DNA of 55,453 nucleotides from JAVBOW01 sp031550125 (lineage in GTDB: Bacteria; Bacteroidota; Bacteroidia; Bacteroidales; Rikenellaceae). Shown in pieces: positions 42,599-50,541 of this stretch. The position numbers and the translations under genes were made by a program. Every line of letters begins with the position of its first letter. Position 1 is the first letter of the stretch. The stretch is from assembly GCA_031550125.1 (NCBI GenBank), contig JAVBOW010000030.1, positions 1 to 55,453 of the forward strand, in the 5' to 3' direction. Under the pieces are notes generated by a model, which was not told where the DNA came from, did no database searches, and saw only the letters and a list, made by a program, of their open reading frames with translations.

Positions 42599-43560
42599 TT
42601 GCCTGTGGTTTTGTCTATAAGGTATTTGTTGCGGTCGGCGGCGTTGCGGTTCACCAGATCGCCTATGAATCCGGCCAGGAACAGCTGCACGCCTATCACT
42701 ATGGCCAGCAGGGCTATGTAGAACACCGGCTGGTCCGCCACGCCCCTCAGAGCCATCCCGTGCGCCTGTTTATAGAGCTTCTCGGCTATTACCCAAACGG
42801 TCATCGCGCCGCCTGCCACGAACATAAGCGTACCAAGGCTGCCGAAAAAGTAGAATGGGCTTTTGCCGAAACGCGACAGGAACATCACGGAGATAAGGTC
42901 GAGATAACCCTTCAGCATACGCTCCATACCGAACTTCGTGTAACCGTATTTGCGGGGATAATGTTCCACCACCTTCTCTCCTATCTTGTGGAAACCGGCC
43001 TGGCGCGCCAGTATGGGAATGTAGCGGTGCATCTCGCCGTAAACCTCGATGCTCTTCACCACCCGGCGGCCGTAAGCTTTTATGCCGCTGTTGAAATCGT
43101 GCAGCTTAATGCCCGAGACGCACCTCGCCGTAGCGTTGAAAAGTTTGCTCGGCAGCGTCTTGCCTAACGGATCGTGGCGCACTTTCTTCCATCCCGACAC
43201 CATATCGTAACCCTCGTCATGCACCATGCGGTAGAGGGCGGGAATCTCGTCGGGCGAATCCTGCAGGTCGGCGTCGAGCGTAACCACCACATCCCCCTGC
43301 GCAGCTTCGAAACCGCAGTATAAGGCTGCCGACTTGCCGTAATTGCGCATAAAGCGTATGCCGCGCACGCGGGAGTCAGCCGCCGCGAGGCGCTCCACCT
43401 CGTCCCACGAGTCGTCCGTGCTGCCGTCGTCAACCATAACCATCTCCCAGCGCAGGCCCTCGGCGTCGAGCGTGCGGGATACCCACGCGGCAAGCTCGCC
43501 GAGCGATTCGCGCTCGTTCAGCAACGGCACAACGACCGATATGTCGGGCTGGCGTCCCAT
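42595..43560 (-). CDS. Family 2 glycosyltransferase, dolichol-phosphate-mannose synthase-like
   Basis: The start is the ATG at 43560 (MGRQPDISVVVPLLNE), sharing its A with the TAA of the DUF4199 gene; the longer upstream frame is shadow. The 321-residue product has a GT-A domain with VDDGSTDDSW (near 45) and DADLQDSPDE (near 98), where the DxD motif binds nucleotide-sugar and metal. The SGIKAYGRRVVKSI segment and two C-terminal membrane helices (about 228-255 and 266-290) follow. It resembles ArnC/GtrB enzymes that load a sugar onto undecaprenyl phosphate; the sugar is not predictable. Confidence 0.92.
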   Translation of the reverse strand: MGRQPDISVVVPLLNERESLGELAAWVSRTLDAEGLRWEMVMVDDGSTDDSWDEVERLAAADSRVRGIRFMRNYGKSAALYCGFEAAQGDVVVTLDADLQDSPDEIPALYRMVHDEGYDMVSGWKKVRHDPLGKTLPSKLFNATARCVSGIKLHDFNSGIKAYGRRVVKSIEVYGEMHRYIPILARQAGFHKIGEKVVEHYPRKYGYTKFGMERMLKGYLDLISVMFLSRFGKSPFYFFGSLGTLMFVAGGAMTVWVIAEKLYKQAHGMALRGVADQPVFYIALLAIVIGVQLFLAGFIGDLVNRNAADRNKYLIDKTTGK

Positions 43561-44132
43561 TACTCTTCGGCGGGACCTTCGTAGAAAGGATCGGCCTGGC
43601 GCTTGGTGAATACGGATACGATCAGTCCTATGAGCGTAAAGGCTATCACTGTATTGAAAAGGGAGCCGATGAATATCAGCGCCGGATTTGATGCCATCCT
43701 GGCCGAGACGCTCATGCTCTCCTCTATATTTTCGGCCGAGCCTGCGAACAGCGGGTTGGACTCCAGCATCTCGCGCGAGCGTTCTATAGCGGCGTCCACG
43801 ACCATGGCGTAATAGTCGGCCATGACCATACGTATGAGTACATAGCCTATGCCCGCGACCACACCCGACACTACGCCCGTAAGGACGATAAAGCCCAGGC
43901 ACTGGCCGTAGCTGTAGCCCGCGTCGCCGGCCGAAAGCGCCCTCGCTTTGCAGAAATACCAGCTGCATCCGGCGATAACCGCCCAGGTAAGCAGGCCTGT
44001 GGCCATATTATAGCCCGAAAGCTCCCATTTGAGAAGCGCTGAAACTATACCGACCGCGACAAGGCCAACGCCTGTAAGCAAGCCTGCCTTTAATACGTCC
44101 CTAAACATGCCGTCCTTCAATTTCTTTTCCAT
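43560..44132 (-). CDS. DUF4199 family membrane protein
   Basis: This 190-residue protein has about four membrane helices (near 12-33, 43-60, 75-100 and 150-172) and the conserved YSYGQCLGFIVLTGVVSGVV stretch after helix two, characteristic of DUF4199. In many Bacteroidota it sits immediately before a DPM-like glycosyltransferase, as here (1-base overlap), suggesting a joint role in cell-envelope assembly (inference). The function is not known. Confidence 0.87.
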   Translation of the reverse strand: MEKKLKDGMFRDVLKAGLLTGVGLVAVGIVSALLKWELSGYNMATGLLTWAVIAGCSWYFCKARALSAGDAGYSYGQCLGFIVLTGVVSGVVAGIGYVLIRMVMADYYAMVVDAAIERSREMLESNPLFAGSAENIEESMSVSARMASNPALIFIGSLFNTVIAFTLIGLIVSVFTKRQADPFYEGPAEE

Positions 44133-44157
44133 AGTATTTTTAATTTTAAACAGTTTC

Positions 44158-44757
44158 TTATATCAACTCCCCTTTGCCCTGTCGCAATATCGCCGGTTCG
44201 TCGCCGGTAAGGTCCACGAGAGTCGTAGGTATGTTGTCGCCGTAACCTCCGTCGATAACCATATCCACGCGGTTGCCGTAGCGCTCGTGTATCAATTCGG
44301 GATCGGTGGTGTATTCCACTATCTGGTCGTCGTCCTTCACCGACGTAGTCAGCAGCGGGGCGTCCAGCGCATGCACCAAAGCCTGCGGGATGGGATTGGA
44401 GGGAATACGCACACCTATGCTGCGGCGGCGGCCCAAAGCCTTATCCGGCACGCGCGACGAAGCGGGAAGTATAAAGGTGAAAGGCCCCGGCAGGTTGCGT
44501 TTGAGCAATTTAAACGCAGGATTATCCACCTTCACATAGTCCGACACGCGGCTTATATCCTCGCAAACCAGCGTAAGTTCATGCTCTTTGCCCTTCACTG
44601 CCCGCAAGCGCTCCAGCCCCCTGGCGCTACGCGCCGAGCAGCAGAAGGCGTAGACGCTGTCCGTGGGATAGATCACCACCCCCCCGTCCGCAAGAACCCT
44701 GGCGGCCTGGGCCACCTGGCGTTCGTTGGGATTGGACGGATAGATCTTTACAAGCAT
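44158..44757 (-). CDS. YrdC/Sua5/YciO family protein
   Basis: I chose the ATG at 44757 (MLVKIYPSNPNER), the usual start of Bacteroidota homologues; an ATG at 44772 would add five residues. The 199-residue product has the YrdC nucleotide-binding fold: GGVVIYPTDSVYAF, KGKEHELTL, NLPGPFTFILPAS, and SIGVRIPSNPI. Sua5/TsaC members make threonylcarbamoyl-AMP for tRNA t6A. This one resembles the shorter YciO branch, whose role is less certain. Confidence 0.88.
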   Translation of the reverse strand: MLVKIYPSNPNERQVAQAARVLADGGVVIYPTDSVYAFCCSARSARGLERLRAVKGKEHELTLVCEDISRVSDYVKVDNPAFKLLKRNLPGPFTFILPASSRVPDKALGRRRSIGVRIPSNPIPQALVHALDAPLLTTSVKDDDQIVEYTTDPELIHERYGNRVDMVIDGGYGDNIPTTLVDLTGDEPAILRQGKGELI

Positions 44758-44961
44758 ATATGAGGCCGGCAAAAAGGGATCGGTTTCAATTATTGTTGGC
44801 TGCGCAATCGAGCATCATCTTCCACTTACCCTTATCATTTCAAATCCTCACGGACTTAAGTCCGCTCCGGTTTGGAAAACAGGACGGACGCCGGAAGCGC
44901 AATGCAAAAAAGCGGCGCGCCTTGCTACAACGGGACCAATCCAAAAAAATCCAAAAAAAAT

Positions 44962-45060
44962 CGGGTAAGCTACTTATATCGCACCGCTACAACCACCTAC
45001 CCTTGCTGTCTTCCGACCCTGGGGGAGTTCAGTAGGAGCTGGTCGTATAAGACTTACCCG
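44962..45060 (-). ncRNA. ffs: Signal recognition particle RNA, small bacterial type
   Basis: On the minus strand the 99-base transcript begins and ends with pairing arms CGGGTAAG/CTTACCCG, then TCTTATA/TATAAG. The apical conserved core CAGGGTCGGAAGACAGCAAGG matches the SRP helix 8 consensus (CAGGnCCGGAAGGnAGCAG) with the GGAA tetraloop. It is followed by a T-run at 44953-44960 on that strand. It acts with Ffh to target membrane proteins. Confidence 0.9.
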
Positions 45061-45066
45061 AAGCCA

Positions 45067-45096
45067 CAAAGTTATGCAAATTTTATATATTTGCAA
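45067..45096 (-). promoter_or_regulatory. SRP RNA promoter
   Basis: On the minus strand TTG (45096-45094), a 19-bp spacer and TAACTTTG (45074-45067) match the consensus. Transcription should begin at or next to 45060, the first base of the RNA. Confidence 0.8.
45086..45093 (+). promoter_or_regulatory. -7 element before mltG
   Basis: TATATTTG on the plus strand lies 25 bp before the mltG start and inside the spacer of the SRP RNA promoter. There is no clear -33. Confidence 0.4.
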
Positions 45097-45118
45097 GCGC
45101 AAAACATAAAAGAAACAG

Positions 45119-46147
45119 GTGACTAAAATAATAAAAATATCGCTGTGGGCCGCGGGAGCGGCCGTAGTGGCCGTTTCGGCCGTAGCAATCGCCATATATA
45201 TGAACCTTTCGGGCAGGGCCGTGGAGCATCCCGGAAGCATATGTCTGCCTACCGGTTCCTCTTTCGGCGTCCTGCTCGACTCGCTGGGCGGCGACGGAGA
45301 GCATCTGCGCAAGATCGCCCCTTTCCGGAGGGCTGCGCGCCTCTCCGGTCTCGATAAAAGGGTCAAGCCCGGACGCTACATACTTAAGGAGGGCATGAGC
45401 TACCGCGAAGCGGCGCAGATGTTCCGCCGAGGCTTGCAAATACCCGTACAGCTGACGTTCAACAATATCCGCACTTTAGACAACCTCGCCGGCGCTTTAG
45501 CCCGCCAGGTGGAACCCGACTCGGCGTCGCTGGCCGCATTGCTGGCCGACCCCGCCACGGCCGAAAGCTACGGCTTTACTCCGCAGACGTTCATGGCCAT
45601 GTTCGTACCCAACACCTACGAGGTCTATTGGAATATTTCGGCCGCCGCGCTGCTGGACAGGATGCATAAAGAGTACGGCCGTTTCTGGAATGCCGACCGC
45701 CTGGCCAAACTCGAAAAGACGGGGCTTACGCAAACAGGGGTCTCGACGCTGGCCTCGATAGTGTACGAAGAGACCAAAATACCCGACGAGATGCCCTCGG
45801 TGGCGGGCGTGTACATGAACAGGCTTAGGATAGGCATGCCCCTGCAGGCTGACCCAACGGTGAAATTCGCCGTAGGCGACCCGTCCATCCGCCGCGTACT
45901 CAACGTCCACCTGGCCGTAGACTCGCCGTACAACACCTATATGTACAAGGGGCTGCCCCCGGGGCCGATATGCATGCCATCGATAAAGGCCTTAGACGCC
46001 GTGCTGAACTATGGTAAACACAACTATCTGTACTTCTGCGCTTCGCCCGATTTCAACGGACGCCATCGCTTCGCCGTCACCCTGGCCGAACACGCCCGTA
46101 ACGCCCGGGAATACGCCAATGCGCTGAACCGTGCCGGGATAAGGTAA
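45119..46147 (+). CDS. mltG: Endolytic murein transglycosylase MltG
   Basis: The 342-residue protein starts at a GTG (45119), the only start that keeps the N-terminal membrane helix (KISLWAAGAAVVAVSAVAIAIYM). A LysM-like/YceG domain follows. The catalytic region SIVYEETKIPDEMPSVAGVYMNRL (from 213) ends in the conserved GMPLQADPTVKFAVGD. The catalytic Glu should lie in the YEE segment, where a Tyr takes the place of the first Glu of the proteobacterial VEKE motif. It cuts nascent glycan strands and so sets their length. Confidence 0.92.
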   Translation: MTKIIKISLWAAGAAVVAVSAVAIAIYMNLSGRAVEHPGSICLPTGSSFGVLLDSLGGDGEHLRKIAPFRRAARLSGLDKRVKPGRYILKEGMSYREAAQMFRRGLQIPVQLTFNNIRTLDNLAGALARQVEPDSASLAALLADPATAESYGFTPQTFMAMFVPNTYEVYWNISAAALLDRMHKEYGRFWNADRLAKLEKTGLTQTGVSTLASIVYEETKIPDEMPSVAGVYMNRLRIGMPLQADPTVKFAVGDPSIRRVLNVHLAVDSPYNTYMYKGLPPGPICMPSIKALDAVLNYGKHNYLYFCASPDFNGRHRFAVTLAEHARNAREYANALNRAGIR

Positions 46148-46210
46148 CGGGGCCGCCTGCTTTTCAGACTGCTCCGTTTTTAAACGAAACTCTCGTCAAC
46201 GGCATGAAAA

Positions 46211-46250
46211 GGCAACCGCCCCCGACGTTCCGGAGGCGGTTGCCTGCATT
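46211..46250. terminator. Terminator between convergent mltG and typA
   Basis: GGCAACCGCC (46211-46220) pairs perfectly with GGCGGTTGCC (46235-46244). On the minus strand it runs into TTTTC, so it is the better terminator for typA; it may also serve mltG. Confidence 0.75.
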
Positions 46251-46266
46251 ATAGGATATAAGGTCC

Positions 46267-48069
46267 CTAACCTTTAGCCTGCCGCTTGCGGTCGTTTTCG
46301 TCCAGCAATATCTTCCTCAGACGCATGGATTTGGGAGTTATTTCAACGTATTCGTCCTCTTTGATATATTCGAGGGCCTCTTCGAGCGAGAAGACCACAG
46401 GGGGGGCTATATTCGTCTTTTCGTCCGATCCGCTGGCCCTCATGTTGGTAAGTTTCTTACTTTTGGTGAGGTTTATAGTAAGGTCGTCGCCGCGGGTGCT
46501 TTCTCCAACCACCTGCCCGCAATATATATCCTCCTGGGGGGCGACGAAGAAACGGCCCCTGTCCTGGAGTTTATTTATCGCATAAGCGTACGCCGTCCCC
46601 GTCTCCATGGCTATGAGCGAACCCGACGTACGCAACTCTATGTCGCCCTTAAGGGGTTCGAAACCCCTAAGGCGGTGCGTGACGACGGCCTCGCCGGCGG
46701 TGGCGGTAAGCAAGTTGCTCCTCAGGCCGATTATCCCCCTCGACGGTATTTCGAACTCGAGCCTCGTCCGTTCACCTATGGAGTCCATCTTGAGCAGCGA
46801 TCCACGGCGGCGAGTAACCATCTCTATGGCGCGGCCCGAGTACTCTTCCGGCAGGTCTATGGTAAGCTCCTCCACCGGCTCGCATTTATGCCCGTCTATC
46901 TCTTTGATTATTACGCGGGGCTGGCCCACCTGGAGTTCGTAACCTTCGCGGCGCATGGTTTCGATAAGCACCGAGAGGTGCAGCACGCCGCGCCCGAAGA
47001 CTATGAAGCTGTCGGCAGTGGCACCCGGCTCCACCCTCAGGGCGAGGTTCTTTTCCAGCTCGCGGTCGAGGCGCTCCTTAAGGTGGCGCGAAGTGACGAA
47101 TTTACCGTCGCGGCCGAAGAACGGCGAGTCGTTGATAGTAAACAACATGCTCATCGTAGGCTCGTCTATGGCTATCGGTTCCAAAGGCTCGGGGTTGTCG
47201 TAATCGCAAATCGTGTCGCCTATCTCGAAGCCGTCTATGCCGACCAGGGCGCATATCTCCCCGCAGCCTACGCGCTCCACTTTCGTCTTGCCCAGGCCGT
47301 CGAACACCATCAACTCCTTTATCCGGCTCTTCTGCATAGTCACGCCGTCGCGTTTGGCCAGGGTTATGTTCATGCCCTGGCGCAGTTCGCCGCGGGTGAT
47401 CTTGCCCACGGCTATACGCCCCAGGTAGGGAGAATATTCGAGCGAGGTCACGAGCATCTGCGGAGTCCCCTCAACCACGGGCGGCTCGGGTATCTCGTCT
47501 ATTATGGTATCCAGCAGCGGCGTGATATCTTCGGTGCGCTCTTTCCACACGTGCGACATCCAACCCTGCTTGGCGCTGCCGTATATGGTCTTGAAATCGA
47601 GCTGATCTTCCGAGGCGTCCAGGGTGAACATCAGGTCGAACACCTCCTCGTGTACCTGCTCGGGGCGGCAGTTGGGTTTGTCCACTTTATTGATCACCAC
47701 TATCGGTTTCTTTCCCAGCGATATGGCCTTCTGCAGCACGAAACGCGTCTGCGGCATGGTGCCTTCGAAGGCGTCCACCAGCAGTATCACGCCGTCGGCC
47801 ATGCCGAGTACGCGCTCCACCTCGCCGCCGAAATCGGAGTGGCCTGGGGTGTCTATAATGTTTATTTTGTGGTCTTTATAGCGCACAGATACGTTTTTCG
47901 AGAGGATCGTTATCCCCCGCTCGCGTTCCAGGTCGTTATTGTCCATTATCAGTTCCCCCGTCATGGAGGATTCGCGCATCAGGTTGCCCTGCAGGATCAT
48001 TTTGTCTACCAGGGTCGTTTTCCCGTGGTCGACGTGGGCTATGATGGCGATGTTGCGCAATTTTTGCAT
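46267..48069 (-). CDS. typA: GTP-binding protein TypA/BipA
   Basis: The start at 48069 (MQKLRNIAIIAHVDHGKTT) is the family start; about 190 further codons upstream are an open but non-conserved frame. The 600-residue translational GTPase binds ribosomes and acts under stress and in 50S assembly. It has G1 AHVDHGKTT (11-19), switch/G3 DTPGHSDFGGEV, G4 NKVDKPN and G5 GSAKQGW. EF-G-like domains III and V and the TypA-specific C-terminal domain (from about 480, RSNLLTATAGEAVVTHR) follow. Confidence 0.97.
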   Translation of the reverse strand: MQKLRNIAIIAHVDHGKTTLVDKMILQGNLMRESSMTGELIMDNNDLERERGITILSKNVSVRYKDHKINIIDTPGHSDFGGEVERVLGMADGVILLVDAFEGTMPQTRFVLQKAISLGKKPIVVINKVDKPNCRPEQVHEEVFDLMFTLDASEDQLDFKTIYGSAKQGWMSHVWKERTEDITPLLDTIIDEIPEPPVVEGTPQMLVTSLEYSPYLGRIAVGKITRGELRQGMNITLAKRDGVTMQKSRIKELMVFDGLGKTKVERVGCGEICALVGIDGFEIGDTICDYDNPEPLEPIAIDEPTMSMLFTINDSPFFGRDGKFVTSRHLKERLDRELEKNLALRVEPGATADSFIVFGRGVLHLSVLIETMRREGYELQVGQPRVIIKEIDGHKCEPVEELTIDLPEEYSGRAIEMVTRRRGSLLKMDSIGERTRLEFEIPSRGIIGLRSNLLTATAGEAVVTHRLRGFEPLKGDIELRTSGSLIAMETGTAYAYAINKLQDRGRFFVAPQEDIYCGQVVGESTRGDDLTINLTKSKKLTNMRASGSDEKTNIAPPVVFSLEEALEYIKEDEYVEITPKSMRLRKILLDENDRKRQAKG

Positions 48070-48089
48070 CTTCACATTTTTTAAGGCGC

Positions 48090-48097
48090 CAAAGGTA
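48090..48097 (-). promoter_or_regulatory. -7 element for typA
   Basis: On the minus strand TACCTTTG (48097-48090) matches TAnnTTTG, 20 bp upstream of the typA ATG. There is no good -33 at 19 bp. Confidence 0.5.
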
Positions 48098-48150
48098 CGA
48101 AAAAGCGCCGGAAAATATGCACGGCAGCCAAGAATCTGTCCAAATATAGA

Positions 48151-48158
48151 TATATTTG
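48151..48158 (+). promoter_or_regulatory. -7 element almost touching aroB
   Basis: TATATTTG matches the -7 consensus and ends only four bases before the aroB ATG (48163). If used, the transcript would be leaderless or nearly so. Confidence 0.45.
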
Positions 48159-48162
48159 CCCT

Positions 48163-49206
48163 ATGAAAGAGATATTGGAAGTGGCCCGCCCCGGCCGCGG
48201 CGCATCGAAAGTAGTGGTGGGCGACGTGGCGACGGCCCTGCCCGCCTTCCTTCCACGGGAACGGCGGGTGGTTGTAATAACCGACGCCAACGTACACCGG
48301 CGCTACAAGGAGCTTGTAGACCGCTACGAATACATACTGGTCGGTATGGGCGAGACCAACAAGACCATATCGACCGTCGAGAAGGTCTACCGCGAACTCA
48401 TCGTCATGGGAGCCGACCGCAGCGCCTTCATCCTGGGCATAGGCGGCGGCATAGTCACCGACATAGCCGGTTACGTGGCTTCCACATACATGCGCGGGGT
48501 GGATTTCGGCTTCATGGCCACCACCCTGCTCGCGCAGGTCGACGCCAGCATAGGAGGCAAAAACGGGGTGAACGTGGACGGATACAAGAACATGGCCGGG
48601 ACTTTCAACCAGCCCGATTTCGTGCTTTGCGACATCCCCATGCTGCAAACGCTGCCCGAAAGGGAGATGCGTACCGGCATGGCCGAGATAATAAAGGCCG
48701 CCGTTATTGCCGATCCCGCCCTGTTCGCCCTCCTCGAAAGCGCCGATCCTGCGGAGCTAATGTCCGACCCCCTCCTGCTGAGGCGGATGATAACGGCCGC
48801 CATAAAAGTCAAGGCCGCCGTGGTGGAGGCCGACGAGAGGGAGGCCGGCGAGCGCAAGAAACTAAACCTGGGACACACCATAGCCCACGCCATAGAGAAA
48901 TCGGGACGCGACTACACCCACGGCGAGGCCGTGGCCATAGGGCTTGCGACGATAAGCGACGCCGCCGTGAGGATGGGCATGCTCTCGGGGACGGACCGCA
49001 ACCGCATAAAGACCGTGATAGAAAGGATGGGGCTGCCGCTCTCCACGTCGGCCGACCCAAAGCAGCTGATCGGCGCAATGGCCTCCGACAAGAAAAAGAA
49101 CGGAGGGAAGATAGACCTTATAGTTCCCGTACGTATAGGAGAGTGCCGCATAGTCCCCGTGCCGCTGGACGAGTTGGGGAAATATATCGCGCCAGACGTC
49201 CTATAA
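48163..49206 (+). CDS. aroB: 3-dehydroquinate synthase
   Basis: This 347-residue NAD- and zinc-dependent enzyme converts DAHP to 3-dehydroquinate, the second shikimate step. The NAD-binding GIGGGIVTDIAGYVASTYMRGV, the substrate segment QVDASIGGKNGVN, and the zinc-ligand regions EIIKAAVI, NLGHTIAHAIE and THGEAVAIG are all present. It belongs to the Bacteroidota clade with a slightly short N-terminus. kdsA follows after 42 bp. Confidence 0.96.
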   Translation: MKEILEVARPGRGASKVVVGDVATALPAFLPRERRVVVITDANVHRRYKELVDRYEYILVGMGETNKTISTVEKVYRELIVMGADRSAFILGIGGGIVTDIAGYVASTYMRGVDFGFMATTLLAQVDASIGGKNGVNVDGYKNMAGTFNQPDFVLCDIPMLQTLPEREMRTGMAEIIKAAVIADPALFALLESADPAELMSDPLLLRRMITAAIKVKAAVVEADEREAGERKKLNLGHTIAHAIEKSGRDYTHGEAVAIGLATISDAAVRMGMLSGTDRNRIKTVIERMGLPLSTSADPKQLIGAMASDKKKNGGKIDLIVPVRIGECRIVPVPLDELGKYIAPDVL

Positions 49207-49248
49207 AATCCGCTTTGACCTGATTTCGCACCTAACGAATAACAAAAG

Positions 49249-50019
49249 ATGTTTTCCATAGACCAAACCAAACCTGTTTTTATTGCCGGGCCATGCGTGA
49301 TAGAGAGCGCGGGGCTGCTGGACGAAGTAGCCTCCGAGTTGGCGCGCATACGCGGCGAACTGGGCGTGCAGATAATTTTCAAAGCCTCCTATGACAAAGC
49401 CAACCGCACGTCCGTAAGCGCTTTTCGCGGCCCGGGCATAGACAAGGGCCTCGGGATGCTGGCCGACGCCGGAGCTAAATATTCGCTTCCCCTGCTGACC
49501 GATATCCACGAGTCGTGGCAGGCCGCCCCCGTGGGCCGCGTCGTGGACGTGATACAGATACCCGCCTTCCTCTGCCGCCAGACCGACCTGTTGGCGGCCG
49601 CCGCGCAAACCGGCAAAGTGGTGAATATAAAGAAGGCGCAATTCCTGTCGGGGCAGGATATGCTCTACCCCGTGGAGAAAGTGCGCGAATCGGGCAACGG
49701 CAACGTATGGCTCACGGAGCGCGGCAACGTCTACGGCTACAACAACCTTGTGGTGGATTTCCGTAACATTCCCGACATGCTGAAGATAACGTCCCGGGTG
49801 GTAATGGATTGCACCCACTCGGTGCAACGTCCCGGAGCCGCCGGGGGCAAGACGGGCGGCAACCGCGAGTTTGTCCCGGCCATGGCACTGGCCGCCAAAG
49901 CCTTCGGGGCCAACGGATGGTTCTTCGAAACCCATCCCTCGCCCGACTGCGCCCTGAGCGACGGACCCAACATGGTTCCGCTCCGCGACATGGAAAGCCT
50001 GATCAAAAGTCTGCTGTAA
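49249..50019 (+). CDS. kdsA: 3-deoxy-8-phosphooctulonate synthase (Kdo8P synthase)
   Basis: This 256-residue TIM-barrel enzyme condenses phosphoenolpyruvate with arabinose-5-phosphate to give Kdo-8-phosphate for lipopolysaccharide core. It shows FIAGPCVIES, FKASYDKANRTS, RGPGIDKGL, LTDIHE, IPAFLCRQTDL, MDCTHSVQRPG and ETHPSPDCALSDGPNM, the signature of KdsA rather than DAHP synthase. IPAFLCRQTDLL and the CTHSVQ region argue for the common class. It is 42 bp after aroB, so the two may share a transcript. Confidence 0.96.
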   Translation: MFSIDQTKPVFIAGPCVIESAGLLDEVASELARIRGELGVQIIFKASYDKANRTSVSAFRGPGIDKGLGMLADAGAKYSLPLLTDIHESWQAAPVGRVVDVIQIPAFLCRQTDLLAAAAQTGKVVNIKKAQFLSGQDMLYPVEKVRESGNGNVWLTERGNVYGYNNLVVDFRNIPDMLKITSRVVMDCTHSVQRPGAAGGKTGGNREFVPAMALAAKAFGANGWFFETHPSPDCALSDGPNMVPLRDMESLIKSLL

Positions 50020-50042
50020 ACCTAACCAATAATAAAAACACT

Positions 50043-50474
50043 ATGGAAAACAACAATGATATCCGCATTACGGATGAGTCGAAAGCCTATTTGAAAGAGA
50101 CGGCCGCATGGGCCTCCTTCCTCTCTATCGTACAATTCGTGGCCACCGGCATGGTATTCCTGGGCGGCCTGGCGGTGACATTTACCGGCGCGGCCATAAA
50201 GTACGCCTTAGACATGCCCTTCAACCCGGCCTTAATAGGCATTGTTTACATCATAGCGGGCGCGCTTATATTTTTCCCGGCCTATTTTCAGATGAAATTC
50301 GCCTCTGAGATCAAACGCGCGATCCTGACCGGCGACACCGTGACGGCAACCGGCGCGTTCGAGTACCTCAAATCGACGTATAAATTCAACGGCATAGCCA
50401 CCATCGTTTCCATCGGGCTGGTAGTAATAGTCGTACCCATCGTGACCATATCCGCCGCCATAGCTGCCATGTAA
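50043..50474 (+). CDS. DUF5362-like small membrane protein
   Basis: The start is ATG 50043 (MENNNDIRITDESKAYLKET). The 143-residue protein has three likely membrane segments (about 27-48, 60-81 and 118-141) and a soluble loop FASEIKRAILTGDTVTATGAFEYLKSTYKFNGI between the second and third. It looks like the Bacteroidota family DUF5362; function unknown. It follows kdsA after 23 bp. Confidence 0.75.
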   Translation: MENNNDIRITDESKAYLKETAAWASFLSIVQFVATGMVFLGGLAVTFTGAAIKYALDMPFNPALIGIVYIIAGALIFFPAYFQMKFASEIKRAILTGDTVTATGAFEYLKSTYKFNGIATIVSIGLVVIVVPIVTISAAIAAM

Positions 50475-50541
50475 ATTGCCGCGACACAATAAATGCGGGG
50501 CGTCGACGTTCGACGTCATGAAACCATAATGTTCTAACCCG

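Noticed and set aside
48070..48648. N-terminal extension of TypA
   Set aside because: TypA begins just before its G1 motif; the extension runs antisense through aroB and its promoter.
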